Of a stretch of 64,000 nt of DNA, positions 8,447 to 17,422 are shown piece by piece; position 1 is the first letter of the stretch, and each line of letters opens with the position of its first letter. This DNA comes from CALODL01 sp942492115 (GTDB taxonomy: Bacteria; Planctomycetota; Phycisphaerae; UBA1845; CAIVHJ01): NCBI GenBank assembly GCA_942492115.1, contig CALODL010000003.1, forward strand, positions 1 to 64,000, in the 5' to 3' direction. A model generated the notes under the pieces. It had not been told where the DNA came from and searched no databases. It was given only the letters and a program-made list of their open reading frames with translations. The position numbers and the translations under genes were made by a program.

Positions 8447-8917
8447 CTAGGCATCCTCCGTGGCGTGGCGTTCGCCCAGCGCGGCCTGCACGCCTTCAAT
8501 AATGCCATCGTAGCCCGTGCACCGACACAGGTTGCCGCTCATGAACGACCGCAGAGTAATCGTGGACAACACTTCGGGATGATTCAGCAACCACCGCGCC
8601 GTCATGACCACACCTGGTGTACACGCACCGCATTGTGACAACCCGCAAGCGTTGAACGTCTCGGCCAGCGCCGCAGACATGCTCTCCACGGTGTCGACCC
8701 GCCGCCCTGCGACCTGGAACGCGGGAACCAGACAGGAATTCACCGGCAAACCATCGAGATGCACCGTGCAGGCGCCGCATTCGCCCTCGCCACATCCCTC
8801 TTTGGTTCCCGTGGCATCGCAGTCGTAACGCAGCACGTCAAGGAGGCGTGCGGTAGTGGGTACCGTACGTCGCACGGTTGCCCCGTTGAGACAAAACTCG
8901 ACCTCGAACTTACTCAC
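8447..8917 (-). CDS. Xanthine-dehydrogenase-type 2Fe-2S subunit
   Basis: About 156 residues. An N-terminal plant-ferredoxin-like cluster is formed by KEGCGEGECGACTV plus a downstream Cys (NSCLV). The C-terminal helical cluster has CGLSQCGACTPG and the final GNLCRCTGY. These two [2Fe-2S] sites define the small subunit of molybdenum hydroxylases. I chose the GTG at 8917 because GTGAGTAA overlaps the stop of the Mo subunit and the product then begins SKFEVEF, as in homologues; the TTG at 8938 adds an odd N-terminus. It shuttles electrons from the molybdopterin site to FAD. Confidence 0.9.
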   Translation of the reverse strand: MSKFEVEFCLNGATVRRTVPTTARLLDVLRYDCDATGTKEGCGEGECGACTVHLDGLPVNSCLVPAFQVAGRRVDTVESMSAALAETFNACGLSQCGACTPGVVMTARWLLNHPEVLSTITLRSFMSGNLCRCTGYDGIIEGVQAALGERHATEDA

Positions 8918-11117
8918 CGCCTCGGCCCTCGACAACACTCAGCAATCGTTCGGGTGTCAGTGGGATTTCGGCAATCGACACGCCGAGCGCATGGCAGACC
9001 GCGTTGACCACGGCCGGGGCAGGCCCGTCCATGGGCAGTTCACCGATACCCTTCGCTCCGCGCGGACCGAACTCACCACCGTGTTGCTCGAACAGCACGC
9101 GAATCGGCGGCAAGTCACCACTCGCCGGAATGATGTAATTGGTCATCTGGTTGTTGGCCATGACGCCATCGCGCATGATGACCTCTTCGGTCAGGGCCCA
9201 GCCAATCCCCTGCACCACGCCACCCTGGATCTGGCCAGTCGCCAGAACGGGGTTGACTACACGTCCGATCTCCTGAGCAGCCACGTAATCAGTCATCCGC
9301 ACCCCGCACGTTCGAAGATCGACCTCGACCGCTGCCACGTGCGTGGACCACGAGAACGTCGCGTAGGCATCACCGCGGTAGTTGTCCTCGTCCCAGAGAA
9401 TGTGATCGGGCTTTTTGTATCTGGCCTTGCCGAGAAGGCGCTGGCCGGGATGAGCGGCATGCCATGCTCGAATCGCAGAACCCACATCCTGGCCGTATCC
9501 ACCAATGAGCGTGGTCACCTCGTCACACGCCTGCTCCAACAGTTTGCCCACGACCATGGCGGTACGACTGGCCACCGTCGGCCCGCTGTTGGGTACGCGC
9601 GCCGTGTCGGGCCTGTTGAGCACGATTTGATCTACGGCAATACCCATGGCATCGGCAGCCACCTGGGACAAGATGGTCTCGGTTCCCTGGCCCATGTCGG
9701 TGTTGGCCGTCAGCACCTCGATGCGCCCATCCTCGAGTCCTTCGACCCATACTTCCGAGGCCAGGTACGTCTCGCCACTGCCGGTGAATCCTGCACCATG
9801 ATGAAACGTCGCGAGCCCGATGCCACGACGAAGATAGGGATGCGTTGCATTGAATTCAGCGTATTCGGTCAGCCTGGCAGGATAGCACGCCAACTGCAGC
9901 GCCCGGTCCTGCAGGCCGGCGAGATCGATCGGCTCGTCGATGACCTGCGTGGTGGCCGTCGTCTGTCCCTGTTTCAGCAGATTGGCCCTGCGGACGGCAG
10001 CCGGGTCAAGGCCAAGAGTTCGGGCGACGACGTCCATATGGCGTTCGAGCGCGAAGAATGTCTGGGGCGCGCCGAAGCCACGAAACGCACCGTTGGGTGG
10101 CGTATTGGTCAGTACCACCTCACCGTGAATTCGGACATGTTCGCAATGGTATGGGCCGGCGGCGTGAATGACTCCTCGACTGAGCACGACCGGCGACAGC
10201 GTGACATATGCGCCCCCATCCAGAACGACCTCGATCGACATGGCCAGCAGTTTGCCATTTCGATCGACTGCCGTACGATGGCGCACGCGACTCGGATGGC
10301 GTTTCGTCGTGTACGCCATGTCTTCCATACGGTCGTAAATCATCTTGACCGGTCGACCGCTCTTCTCGGCCAACAGCGCCGCGTGAATGGCCAGAATCGA
10401 GGGGAAGTCCTCCTTGCCACCAAACCCTCCACCGGTCGGCGTCTGGATGACCTGGAATGCCTCGTCCGGGCGGCCAAAGAAATGTGTCAATGAATTGAGC
10501 ACATAGTAAGGGCACTGCAGCGTGCCGCGGATGACCATACGACCGTCCGCAGGCTCGGCGATCATGCCCTGGGTCTCGAGGTATACGTGTTCCTGCGACC
10601 CAGTGTAATAGGTCCCCTCGATCACGTGGGCCGCGTGCGGAAAAACGATGTCGGGCTCACCCTTGATGATATCGATTCGTTTGAAGACGTTGTCTTCGCC
10701 ATGCTGGACCTGATCGGCAGGTAGCGGTGCAAAGGGTGTCAGACGCGGCGCAAGCTCCTCGACCTCCACGGTCACACCGCGCAGCCCGCGACGCAATTCG
10801 GAGATAGAGCGATGGGCCAGCAAGACGACCGGCTCACCCTTGAACCTGATCTCGTTCGCCACCAGCGCCGGATGATCGGCGGTGATGAAGAGGACCTCGT
10901 TGCGCCCCGGGATATCGCGATGATCGATGATGACGAACTCGTCCCAATCGATGGTCGGGTCGAAATGGATGGCCCTGATGCGGCCGCGCGCAGCTGGACT
11001 GCGCACAGTCCCACCGTGTAGTACACCGGGGATGGGCAGGTCATCGACATAGCGTGCGGTGCCCAACAGCTTGCGGCACCCGTCGACGCGCGGGATATCG
11101 GCTCCGATCGTCGCCAG
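8910..11117 (-). CDS. Xanthine-dehydrogenase-type molybdopterin subunit
   Basis: About 735 residues of the large molybdenum hydroxylase subunit. The N-terminal aldehyde-oxidase a/b-hammerhead begins GADIPRVDGCRKLLGTARYVDD. Mo-cofactor loops follow (PTGGGFGGKEDFPS, NGAFRGFGAPQ, NTDMGQGTET), and the C-terminal catalytic-Glu loop is GAKGIGELP. GAFRGFG, rather than the AYRCSFR-type loop of CO dehydrogenase, points to a purine or N-heterocycle hydroxylase, probably xanthine dehydrogenase given the purine permease and deaminase nearby. The start is uncertain: AAAGGAG at about 11126-11132 sits 8 nt before a CTG at 11117, and no good ATG or GTG is near. A longer frame to 11300 would run into the permease gene. 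Confidence 0.85.
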   Translation of the reverse strand: MATIGADIPRVDGCRKLLGTARYVDDLPIPGVLHGGTVRSPAARGRIRAIHFDPTIDWDEFVIIDHRDIPGRNEVLFITADHPALVANEIRFKGEPVVLLAHRSISELRRGLRGVTVEVEELAPRLTPFAPLPADQVQHGEDNVFKRIDIIKGEPDIVFPHAAHVIEGTYYTGSQEHVYLETQGMIAEPADGRMVIRGTLQCPYYVLNSLTHFFGRPDEAFQVIQTPTGGGFGGKEDFPSILAIHAALLAEKSGRPVKMIYDRMEDMAYTTKRHPSRVRHRTAVDRNGKLLAMSIEVVLDGGAYVTLSPVVLSRGVIHAAGPYHCEHVRIHGEVVLTNTPPNGAFRGFGAPQTFFALERHMDVVARTLGLDPAAVRRANLLKQGQTTATTQVIDEPIDLAGLQDRALQLACYPARLTEYAEFNATHPYLRRGIGLATFHHGAGFTGSGETYLASEVWVEGLEDGRIEVLTANTDMGQGTETILSQVAADAMGIAVDQIVLNRPDTARVPNSGPTVASRTAMVVGKLLEQACDEVTTLIGGYGQDVGSAIRAWHAAHPGQRLLGKARYKKPDHILWDEDNYRGDAYATFSWSTHVAAVEVDLRTCGVRMTDYVAAQEIGRVVNPVLATGQIQGGVVQGIGWALTEEVIMRDGVMANNQMTNYIIPASGDLPPIRVLFEQHGGEFGPRGAKGIGELPMDGPAPAVVNAVCHALGVSIAEIPLTPERLLSVVEGRGGE

Positions 11118-11162
11118 AGGCGTGTCTCCTTTAAGCTTACAGGATTCCAGTATAGCACAACC
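11115..11162 (-). promoter_or_regulatory. Promoter of the molybdoenzyme operon
   Basis: On the minus strand GGTTGTGCTATACT (11162-11149) has an extended -10 (TGC plus TATACT). A short leader follows, with AAAGGAG about 8 nt before the proposed CTG start. It lies after the permease stop, so the molybdoenzyme operon can be transcribed separately. The -35 region is weak. The preT promoter shares TTGTGCTAT. Confidence 0.5.
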
Positions 11163-11193
11163 CGCAGCGCGCGTCCCCTGCAGCGCGCAGCGC

Positions 11194-12918
11194 TCAATGT
11201 TCGACAGTGGTCGGGTCGACCAGGCTCGGCCCCGACTCCGACGGTCGTTCAACCGCTGGCTCGTCGACCGTCTGGTCAGCAGTCGCACGATACCGCGCAT
11301 GCATGAGGAACAACCCGGCCATCAGCGCATAGCCCGCAGCAATCTCGAACGCACGATACGCTGTGGCCCCTTCTCGCGGCTGGGCGCCGATGAACAGATG
11401 TTCGATCTCGTTGCCGCTGATTTGATAGGCGTGCATCAGCCCGACGAGAGTCAGCACCGCGGCAATGGCTGCCCACCACGCAGCCGGGATGAACTTTCTA
11501 TCGATGAGCAGAGCTGCGATGCTTGCGATCACCATACAGGTAAAGATGTATCCGCGTTCGAGCAGGTTGAGGCCGTGCACGAGAAAACCGTTGAACTCCG
11601 TGTCGATGTTGCTGTCGAGTAACGTCTGGACGGTCGGCACATCGGAGCCCGTGAAGCTTGCGGCAATGAGCGCCCCCGTCACGATCGTCGCGCCCCACGC
11701 CGCAATAGCGGGAAACAGGCCCAGAGCCACGGCAGGGGCGTGCGCACTGGGGGTGGCCTGGTAGGCCTGGGCGGTGATGACGATGCCGATCCACAACACG
11801 ATCGCGATACCGGCCTCCATCGGCACGATGCTGTTGATCAGCGACACCGTGCCGGTCAGGCAAATCGCTGCAATGACCACCGCGTTGAGCGTGGAGTAGC
11901 CGGCCCGGGCCCCGAGCTTCTTCCACCCCGGGTGGCCAATGTAGATCGTGGTCGGAAAGCAACTGCCGAACAATGCTGCCGCCAGTGTCCCGACCCCATT
12001 CACCGCCAGCGAGGACCCGGTGCGATAGCGATCGCCCCCCGCCGCAGCGGACTCGATGTTCTGCAGGCTGCCGGCCAGATTGAACAGGCCCATGGGGAGG
12101 ATGACTGACAAGAGCGTGACCCAGTTCTCGCTGGACAGTCCGCGAAACACATTGTACAGCACGGGCCCGCACCAGGATGGCCACGCGGTACCGCGCTCGG
12201 ACCACGCCGTAGCAACCGCCTCGATCGACATGGTCGGCACCGATCGCAGCATCGAATCCGGCAGGACGACCGACAGCCCCCAGGCGGTCAGCGTACCGAG
12301 GATGATCCCGACGAGTCCTCCGGGCAGCCCCCAGGGAAAGCGCACGTGGGCGAAGTAAGTCATCATGACGACGCCGAACGGCAGCATTGCAACCAGCGGG
12401 CGCTGCCAGATCTGGAGCGCAAACATCATCGCGATGAATGTGATGGCGATGCCGGCCAGTGTGGCCAGCAACGCTGCCCGCGGCGTATTGCGGCGAACCT
12501 TCTCGGCCACAAACGATCCACACAATTCGATCAACCCGCTGCCGACGCAGGCGACCAGACCCATCTCCCACGCGGCCCGGGCGCTGCCCGTCGCTCGATA
12601 TGTCGGCGCCATGACGAAAAACACGTAGACCAGCAACGACGGGGTGTTGATGCCATACGGGAGGGCCGTCACGTCATCGCGGCCCTCGCGCCGCGCCAGC
12701 AGGTGTGCCTGCACGGCGTAGAACAGATTACCGATGACGATCGACACCGCCGCCCCGGGCAGGATGAACGACCGAACCAGATCGGCATCCTCACCGGTCA
12801 TGCCGCACATGCCTGCACACAGCGTCATGATCAGCAGCAGCTGAACGAGATTGTCGACGAACAGACCGAAGAAGCCGTCGAGATCCCGTTTGACGAACAG
12901 AGGTAGAGAGGCGCTCAT
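11194..12918 (-). CDS. NCS2-family nucleobase (xanthine/uracil-type) permease
   Basis: A 574-residue inner-membrane protein with about 12-14 hydrophobic segments. NCS2-like features include DNLVQLLLI in the first helix, TALPYGINTPS, and the conserved helix SCFPTTIYIGHPGWKKLG. It probably imports a purine or related base for the downstream molybdoenzyme, whose operon follows on the same strand after its own promoter. The C-terminus is a hydrophilic tail. The ATG at 12918 follows AGGA. The substrate cannot be told from sequence alone. A second, different NCS2 permease is at 23300-24769. Confidence 0.8.
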   Translation of the reverse strand: MSASLPLFVKRDLDGFFGLFVDNLVQLLLIMTLCAGMCGMTGEDADLVRSFILPGAAVSIVIGNLFYAVQAHLLARREGRDDVTALPYGINTPSLLVYVFFVMAPTYRATGSARAAWEMGLVACVGSGLIELCGSFVAEKVRRNTPRAALLATLAGIAITFIAMMFALQIWQRPLVAMLPFGVVMMTYFAHVRFPWGLPGGLVGIILGTLTAWGLSVVLPDSMLRSVPTMSIEAVATAWSERGTAWPSWCGPVLYNVFRGLSSENWVTLLSVILPMGLFNLAGSLQNIESAAAGGDRYRTGSSLAVNGVGTLAAALFGSCFPTTIYIGHPGWKKLGARAGYSTLNAVVIAAICLTGTVSLINSIVPMEAGIAIVLWIGIVITAQAYQATPSAHAPAVALGLFPAIAAWGATIVTGALIAASFTGSDVPTVQTLLDSNIDTEFNGFLVHGLNLLERGYIFTCMVIASIAALLIDRKFIPAAWWAAIAAVLTLVGLMHAYQISGNEIEHLFIGAQPREGATAYRAFEIAAGYALMAGLFLMHARYRATADQTVDEPAVERPSESGPSLVDPTTVEH

Positions 12919-13062
12919 GGTGTCATCCTGAATTCAACAGGCCGCATTCTACAGCGACACGCGCTTGACGCCACCGCCCGATCGTAGGAACATCGGGCTC
13001 GAGATCAATGGCTGCGCACGATCGATGCGCGGTGGACACTGCAGCGCGGTGAGGTGCACATC

Positions 13063-14454
13063 ATGAAATGCGATACGGTCATCAAGGGTGGAACGGTGGT
13101 CACGGCCGAGGGACAAGGCGTCGCGGACGTCGCTATCCGGGGCGAGAAGATCGCCGCCGTCGGCAAGGGGCTTGCCCGTCAAGCGGACGGCGCCACGATC
13201 GTCGAGGCCAAAGGCAAGTACGTGATTCCCGGCGGGCTCGACGTCCACGTTCATCTCGAACTGCCGTTTTGCGGCACGGTGTCGAGCGACGACTTCAATA
13301 CCGGCACCCGCGCCGCAGCACGAGGCGGCGTCACGACCGTCATCGATTTCGCCATCCCCTACGGGCGCGAGAGCATGGAAACGGCGTACAAGAAGTGGCG
13401 AAAGAAGGCCAGGAAGGCCTGTGTCGATTACTGTTTTCACATGGCCATCACCAACTGGGAGCGCCATGGGCCCGAGATGAAGAAAATGATCGACATGGGC
13501 TGCCCGACGTTCAAGGAGTTCATGATCTATGAATCAGAAGGCTGGCAGTCCGACGACCGCGCCATCTACGGTGCTCTCGAGAACTGTCGTGATCTGGGCG
13601 GCATGCTGCTCATCCACGCCGAATCGAGTCGCGTACTCGACGAGTTGATTGCTCGCCATCACACCAAGCCTCTGATGAAGAAGTACGGCGCCCAGCTCCA
13701 CGGTATGACGCGACCGAACTACATCGAAGCCGAAGCCATTCAACGGGCCATCACATGGTGCGAAGTGACTGGGGGGCGCCTGTACATCGTGCACATGTCG
13801 ACGGCCGAGGGCGCCGATCTCGTCAAACAGGCCCAGGCCCGCGGGGTCGATGTCTACGCCGAAACGTGCGCGCAGTACCTCGTACTCGACGACTCGTTGT
13901 TCAAGGGCAAGGATGGGCACCTCTACGCGTGTTGCCCGCAGATCAAGAAGAAGACTGATCAGAAACGACTGTGGTCCGGGCTGAAGAGCGGCGAAGTGTG
14001 TGTGGTCTCCACCGACACGTGCACCTTTTCACGCAAACAGAAGGCGATGTGGAAGGGGGACTGGACCAAGATCCCGATGGGCATGCCAGGGCTCGAGACG
14101 CTGCTGCCCATCGTTTACACCCATGGTGTACTCAAGAAACGACTCACCATGAAAGACTTCGTGGCCAAGTGTTGCACGAACCCGGCCCGCATCATGGGGC
14201 TGTACCCCAGAAAAGGCACCATCGCCAGGGGTTCCGATGCCGACATCGCCATCCTCGATCCCACCAAACGGATCAAGGTCGACCACCGCAAGATGGAGAC
14301 AGGAGCGGACTGGAATCCGTACCAGGGCTGGTCGCTGGCGGGCTTTGCGCAGATGACCTTCTCCCGCGGCCGGAAGATCGTCGATGACTATTCTTTCTGC
14401 GGAGAAAACGAATGGGGCCAGTGGCTACCGCGCAAGAAAGCAGGCAAGCTCTAG
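13063..14454 (+). CDS. hydA: Dihydropyrimidinase (hydantoinase family)
   Basis: A 463-residue cyclic amidohydrolase with the first metal pair in GGLDVHVHLELP, the metal-bridging Lys in CPTFKEFMIY, later metal His residues in LLIHAES and YIVHMST, and the catalytic Asp in VVSTDTCTF. It opens dihydrouracil or dihydrothymine to N-carbamoyl-beta-alanine or its 2-methyl form. I prefer the ATG at 13063 (preceded by GAGGTG) over the in-frame GTG at 13054. preT and preA follow on the same strand; permease and beta-ureidopropionase are nearby, so reductive pyrimidine catabolism is a better call than generic hydantoinase. Confidence 0.92.
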   Translation: MKCDTVIKGGTVVTAEGQGVADVAIRGEKIAAVGKGLARQADGATIVEAKGKYVIPGGLDVHVHLELPFCGTVSSDDFNTGTRAAARGGVTTVIDFAIPYGRESMETAYKKWRKKARKACVDYCFHMAITNWERHGPEMKKMIDMGCPTFKEFMIYESEGWQSDDRAIYGALENCRDLGGMLLIHAESSRVLDELIARHHTKPLMKKYGAQLHGMTRPNYIEAEAIQRAITWCEVTGGRLYIVHMSTAEGADLVKQAQARGVDVYAETCAQYLVLDDSLFKGKDGHLYACCPQIKKKTDQKRLWSGLKSGEVCVVSTDTCTFSRKQKAMWKGDWTKIPMGMPGLETLLPIVYTHGVLKKRLTMKDFVAKCCTNPARIMGLYPRKGTIARGSDADIAILDPTKRIKVDHRKMETGADWNPYQGWSLAGFAQMTFSRGRKIVDDYSFCGENEWGQWLPRKKAGKL

Positions 14455-14514
14455 CGGGCCTGCCGGAGCAGACCGCGCGGGCGCCATGTGCCGTTCTGCA
14501 GGCTAGCCGTGACC

Positions 14515-14550
14515 TGTGCCCTTTGGGGCACACGGTTGTTGTGCTATGAT
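14515..14550 (+). promoter_or_regulatory. preTA promoter with palindromic operator-like site
   Basis: The perfect inverted repeat TGTGCCC-TTTG-GGGCACA (14515-14532) sits where the -35 box would be. It is followed by an extended -10, TGCTATGAT (14542-14550). The arrangement suggests a regulator binding over the -35 element. The regulator is not identified. The TTGTGCTAT core is also present in the molybdoenzyme promoter. Confidence 0.5.
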
Positions 14551-14639
14551 GGCCTTTTCAAGGCACCCCCCGGGCATTTGACGCACAGCGCCCGCGGGCA
14601 CCGTGCGGAGCGTGATCGAACCCCTTGCTGGAGAGCCCG

Positions 14640-15980
14640 ATGCCCGAAGCCGGACAACTCCTCGACGCCGACCAACTGCTGGCCAACTTCGAGGACTATC
14701 CCCCCGCCCTGGCCCCCGACGAAGCACTCGTCGAGGCCAGTCATTGCCTGTTCTGCTACGACGCCCCGTGCACGCGGGCCTGTCCCACGCACATCGATAT
14801 CCCGAAGTTCATTCGCCAGATCCTGCATCGTAATTCGCTGGGGGCGGCACGAACCATTCTCGAAGCCAACATACTGGGCGGCAGTTGCGCCCGCGCTTGC
14901 CCCACGGAAGTACTGTGTGAAGGCGCGTGTGTGGACAACACGCTGATGAAGGCGCCTGTTCAGATTGGCCGACTGCAGCGCCATGCTTGCGATGAGGCGC
15001 GTGACAGGAGCGTTCGATTCTTCGAGCCCGGCGCGCCCACCGGTCGGCGCGTTGCAATCGTCGGCTCGGGCCCGGCCGGCCTGAGCTGTGCTCACGAATT
15101 ACGCAAGGCGGGACACGAAGTCACCGTTTTCGAGGCCCGTGATGTCGCGGGTGGTCTGAACACGCTGGGCATCGCCGCGTACAAGATTTCGACCGAGTTC
15201 GCTCTGACTGAAATCGAGCTGGTCAAACAACTCGGAGTTGACATCCGCCTGAACAGTCCCGTCGACGGGGCAGGCGTCAAGACGCTGCTCGACGACTTCG
15301 ACGCCGTGTTCCTCGGGATCGGTCTCGGGCGCACCGCCAGCCTCGGTATCGAGGGCGAAGAGCTTCCCGGGGTCTATGAGGCCCTGGACTTCATATTCCA
15401 AACACACACCAAGCCGTTCGAGAAGTGTGCCATCGGTCATCAAGTCATCGTCATCGGCGCAGGCAACACTGCCGTCGACGTGGCCACCGCTGCCGTCCGG
15501 TTGGGCGCGGATCACGTGACCATCGCCTATCGCCGTGGCGAAGAAGCAATGCCGGCGTTCGCGTATGAGTACGAACTGGCCAAACAGGATGGCATTCACT
15601 TCGAGTGGTTCGCCCGTCCGGTGCGAGTGGTTGCGGAAGACGGCAGAGCCAGTGGAGTCGAATTCATCAACACCGAACCCGAGGACCCCACATCACGTCG
15701 CAGCAGGCTGAAGGACATTGGCGGGTCGAACTTCGTGCTCGAAGCCGACATGGTCGTCAAGGCGCTGGGCCAGGATCCCCTGCACGATCTATTGAACAAC
15801 ATCGCCGGGCTGAAAGCCGAGCGCGGCAAGATCGTCGTCGACAGTGCGACCGGCGCCACGAGTGTCGCGGGATTGTTTGCCGGAGGCGACTGCACTTCCG
15901 GTGGCGCGGAAATCGTCGACGCCGTCCAGGACGGCAAGGTCGCCGCTGCGGGAATGGCGGCGCTTCTGAAGTCTAGATAA
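14640..15980 (+). CDS. preT: NAD(P)-dependent dihydropyrimidine dehydrogenase, PreT-type subunit
   Basis: A 446-residue FAD/Fe-S protein. The N-terminal 4Fe-4S half has CLFCYDAPCTRACP and GGSCARACPTEVLCEGAC, the two clusters expected for PreT/GltD-like subunits. A glutathione-reductase-type fold follows, with FAD site VAIVGSGPAGLSCAHE and NAD(P)-binding VIVIGAGNTAVDVA, ending in LFAGGDCTSGG. It takes electrons from NAD(P)H and passes them to PreA for reduction of uracil or thymine. The ATG at 14640 follows GGAGAG. preA starts 10 bp downstream. Confidence 0.93.
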   Translation: MPEAGQLLDADQLLANFEDYPPALAPDEALVEASHCLFCYDAPCTRACPTHIDIPKFIRQILHRNSLGAARTILEANILGGSCARACPTEVLCEGACVDNTLMKAPVQIGRLQRHACDEARDRSVRFFEPGAPTGRRVAIVGSGPAGLSCAHELRKAGHEVTVFEARDVAGGLNTLGIAAYKISTEFALTEIELVKQLGVDIRLNSPVDGAGVKTLLDDFDAVFLGIGLGRTASLGIEGEELPGVYEALDFIFQTHTKPFEKCAIGHQVIVIGAGNTAVDVATAAVRLGADHVTIAYRRGEEAMPAFAYEYELAKQDGIHFEWFARPVRVVAEDGRASGVEFINTEPEDPTSRRSRLKDIGGSNFVLEADMVVKALGQDPLHDLLNNIAGLKAERGKIVVDSATGATSVAGLFAGGDCTSGGAEIVDAVQDGKVAAAGMAALLKSR

Positions 15981-15990
15981 GGGACACTGC

Positions 15991-17367
15991 ATGCCTGATC
16001 TGAGCATCGAGTTTTGTGGCGTCAAGGCGCCCAATCCATTCTGGCTGGCTTCAGCCCCACCGACAAACTCCGAATACCAGATCCGCCGCGCGTTCGACGC
16101 CGGCTGGGGCGGCGCCGTGTGGAAGACCCTGGCACATGAGCCGATCGTCAACGTCGCTTCACGCTATGGCGCCATCGACTATGACGGTCGTAAGGTCGTC
16201 GGCTTGAACAATATCGAACTCATCACCGACCGCACGCTCGACGAGAACCTCGCCGAGATTACGCGGGTCAAGAATGACTACCCGAATCATGCACTGTTCG
16301 TTTCGCTGATGGTCGAATCGAACCAGAAGGCCTGGCATGACATCACGAAACGGACTCAGGACGCCGGCGCCGATGGCATCGAACTGAACTTCGGCTGCCC
16401 GCATGGCATGAGCGAACGCGGCATGGGGGCCGCAGTGGGCCAGGTCCCTGATTACGCGAGGATGATCGTCGAATGGGTCAAGGAAGTCGCGACGATTCCG
16501 GTGATGGTCAAGCTGACGCCCAATGTCACGGATGTCACCGTGGTCGGCGAAGCGGCAGTCGCCGGAGGTGCCGATGCCCTGTCGCTGATCAACACGATCA
16601 ACTCGATCATGGGGGTCGATCTCGACACACTCGCCCCCAGACCGGCGGTACGCGGCAACGGCTCGCACGGCGGGTACTGTGGCCCGGCCGTCAAGCCCAT
16701 CGCCCTGAACATGGTGTCGTCGATCGCCGCCCACCCGGGGATCAACGTGCCCATCAGCGGCATCGGCGGGATTCAGGCGTGGCAAGATGCCGTCGAGTTC
16801 ATGCTGCTCGGCTCGGGCTGCGTGCAGGTGTGCACGGCAGTCATGCACTATGGCTTTCGCATCGTCGAACACCTCGCCAGCGGCATGGAGAACTGGATGC
16901 TCGAAAAGGGCTACCAGACCGTGAGTGATTTCGTTGGACAATCCGTACCACGGATCATGTCCTGGGGCGACCTCGACCTCAATTACAAGGTCGTGGCCGA
17001 AATCAGCGAAGACAAGTGCATTCATTGCGGCTTGTGCTACATCGCCTGCGAAGACGGCTGCCATCAGTCGATCAATATCGACAGCATTGGCGTCAACGAC
17101 TACATCAAGAACAACGGTCACGCGCCGATGATGCAGTCCGGAGGCGTCACCGTAGTCGCCGGCGCCGGCCAGGACCGCATCAATCTCTTCAGCATCAACC
17201 AGGACACCTGCGTGGGATGCAATATGTGCAGTCTGGTGTGCCCAGTTCACGGCTGTATCACCATGAAAGAAATCGACACCGGCAAGCCCCCCATGACCTG
17301 GAACCAGTATCAAGCTGGCCTGGCTCAAGGTACAGTGGCCAAAATCGAGCCGCCAAAACATGTATAA
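15991..17367 (+). CDS. preA: NAD-dependent dihydropyrimidine dehydrogenase, PreA-type subunit
   Basis: A 458-residue protein: an N-terminal DHOD-like FMN barrel with the active-site Cys loop NFGCPHGMSERGMG and phosphate-binding ISGIGGIQAW, and a C-terminal ferredoxin module with CIHCGLCYIAC and CVGCNMCSLVCPVHGC for two 4Fe-4S clusters. It reduces the 5,6 double bond of uracil and thymine, the first catabolic step. The 10-bp spacing from preT indicates co-transcription and complex formation. The C-terminal codons overlap a possible -10 box (TATAAT, 17363-17368) for the next gene. Confidence 0.93.
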   Translation: MPDLSIEFCGVKAPNPFWLASAPPTNSEYQIRRAFDAGWGGAVWKTLAHEPIVNVASRYGAIDYDGRKVVGLNNIELITDRTLDENLAEITRVKNDYPNHALFVSLMVESNQKAWHDITKRTQDAGADGIELNFGCPHGMSERGMGAAVGQVPDYARMIVEWVKEVATIPVMVKLTPNVTDVTVVGEAAVAGGADALSLINTINSIMGVDLDTLAPRPAVRGNGSHGGYCGPAVKPIALNMVSSIAAHPGINVPISGIGGIQAWQDAVEFMLLGSGCVQVCTAVMHYGFRIVEHLASGMENWMLEKGYQTVSDFVGQSVPRIMSWGDLDLNYKVVAEISEDKCIHCGLCYIACEDGCHQSINIDSIGVNDYIKNNGHAPMMQSGGVTVVAGAGQDRINLFSINQDTCVGCNMCSLVCPVHGCITMKEIDTGKPPMTWNQYQAGLAQGTVAKIEPPKHV

Positions 17368-17422
17368 TGCCAGAGGTGGGCTTTTTGCAGAATCGAAACT
17401 CTAACCGTATCGAGTGGATGTG

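Noticed and set aside
8856..10493. 545-residue open frame on the plus strand
   Set aside because: It lies fully antisense to the molybdopterin subunit, with no motif and a composition typical of high-GC shadow frames.
8910..11117. Aerobic CO dehydrogenase
   Set aside because: The large subunit has GAFRGFG rather than the CODH AYRCSFR loop, and the surroundings are purine/pyrimidine genes.
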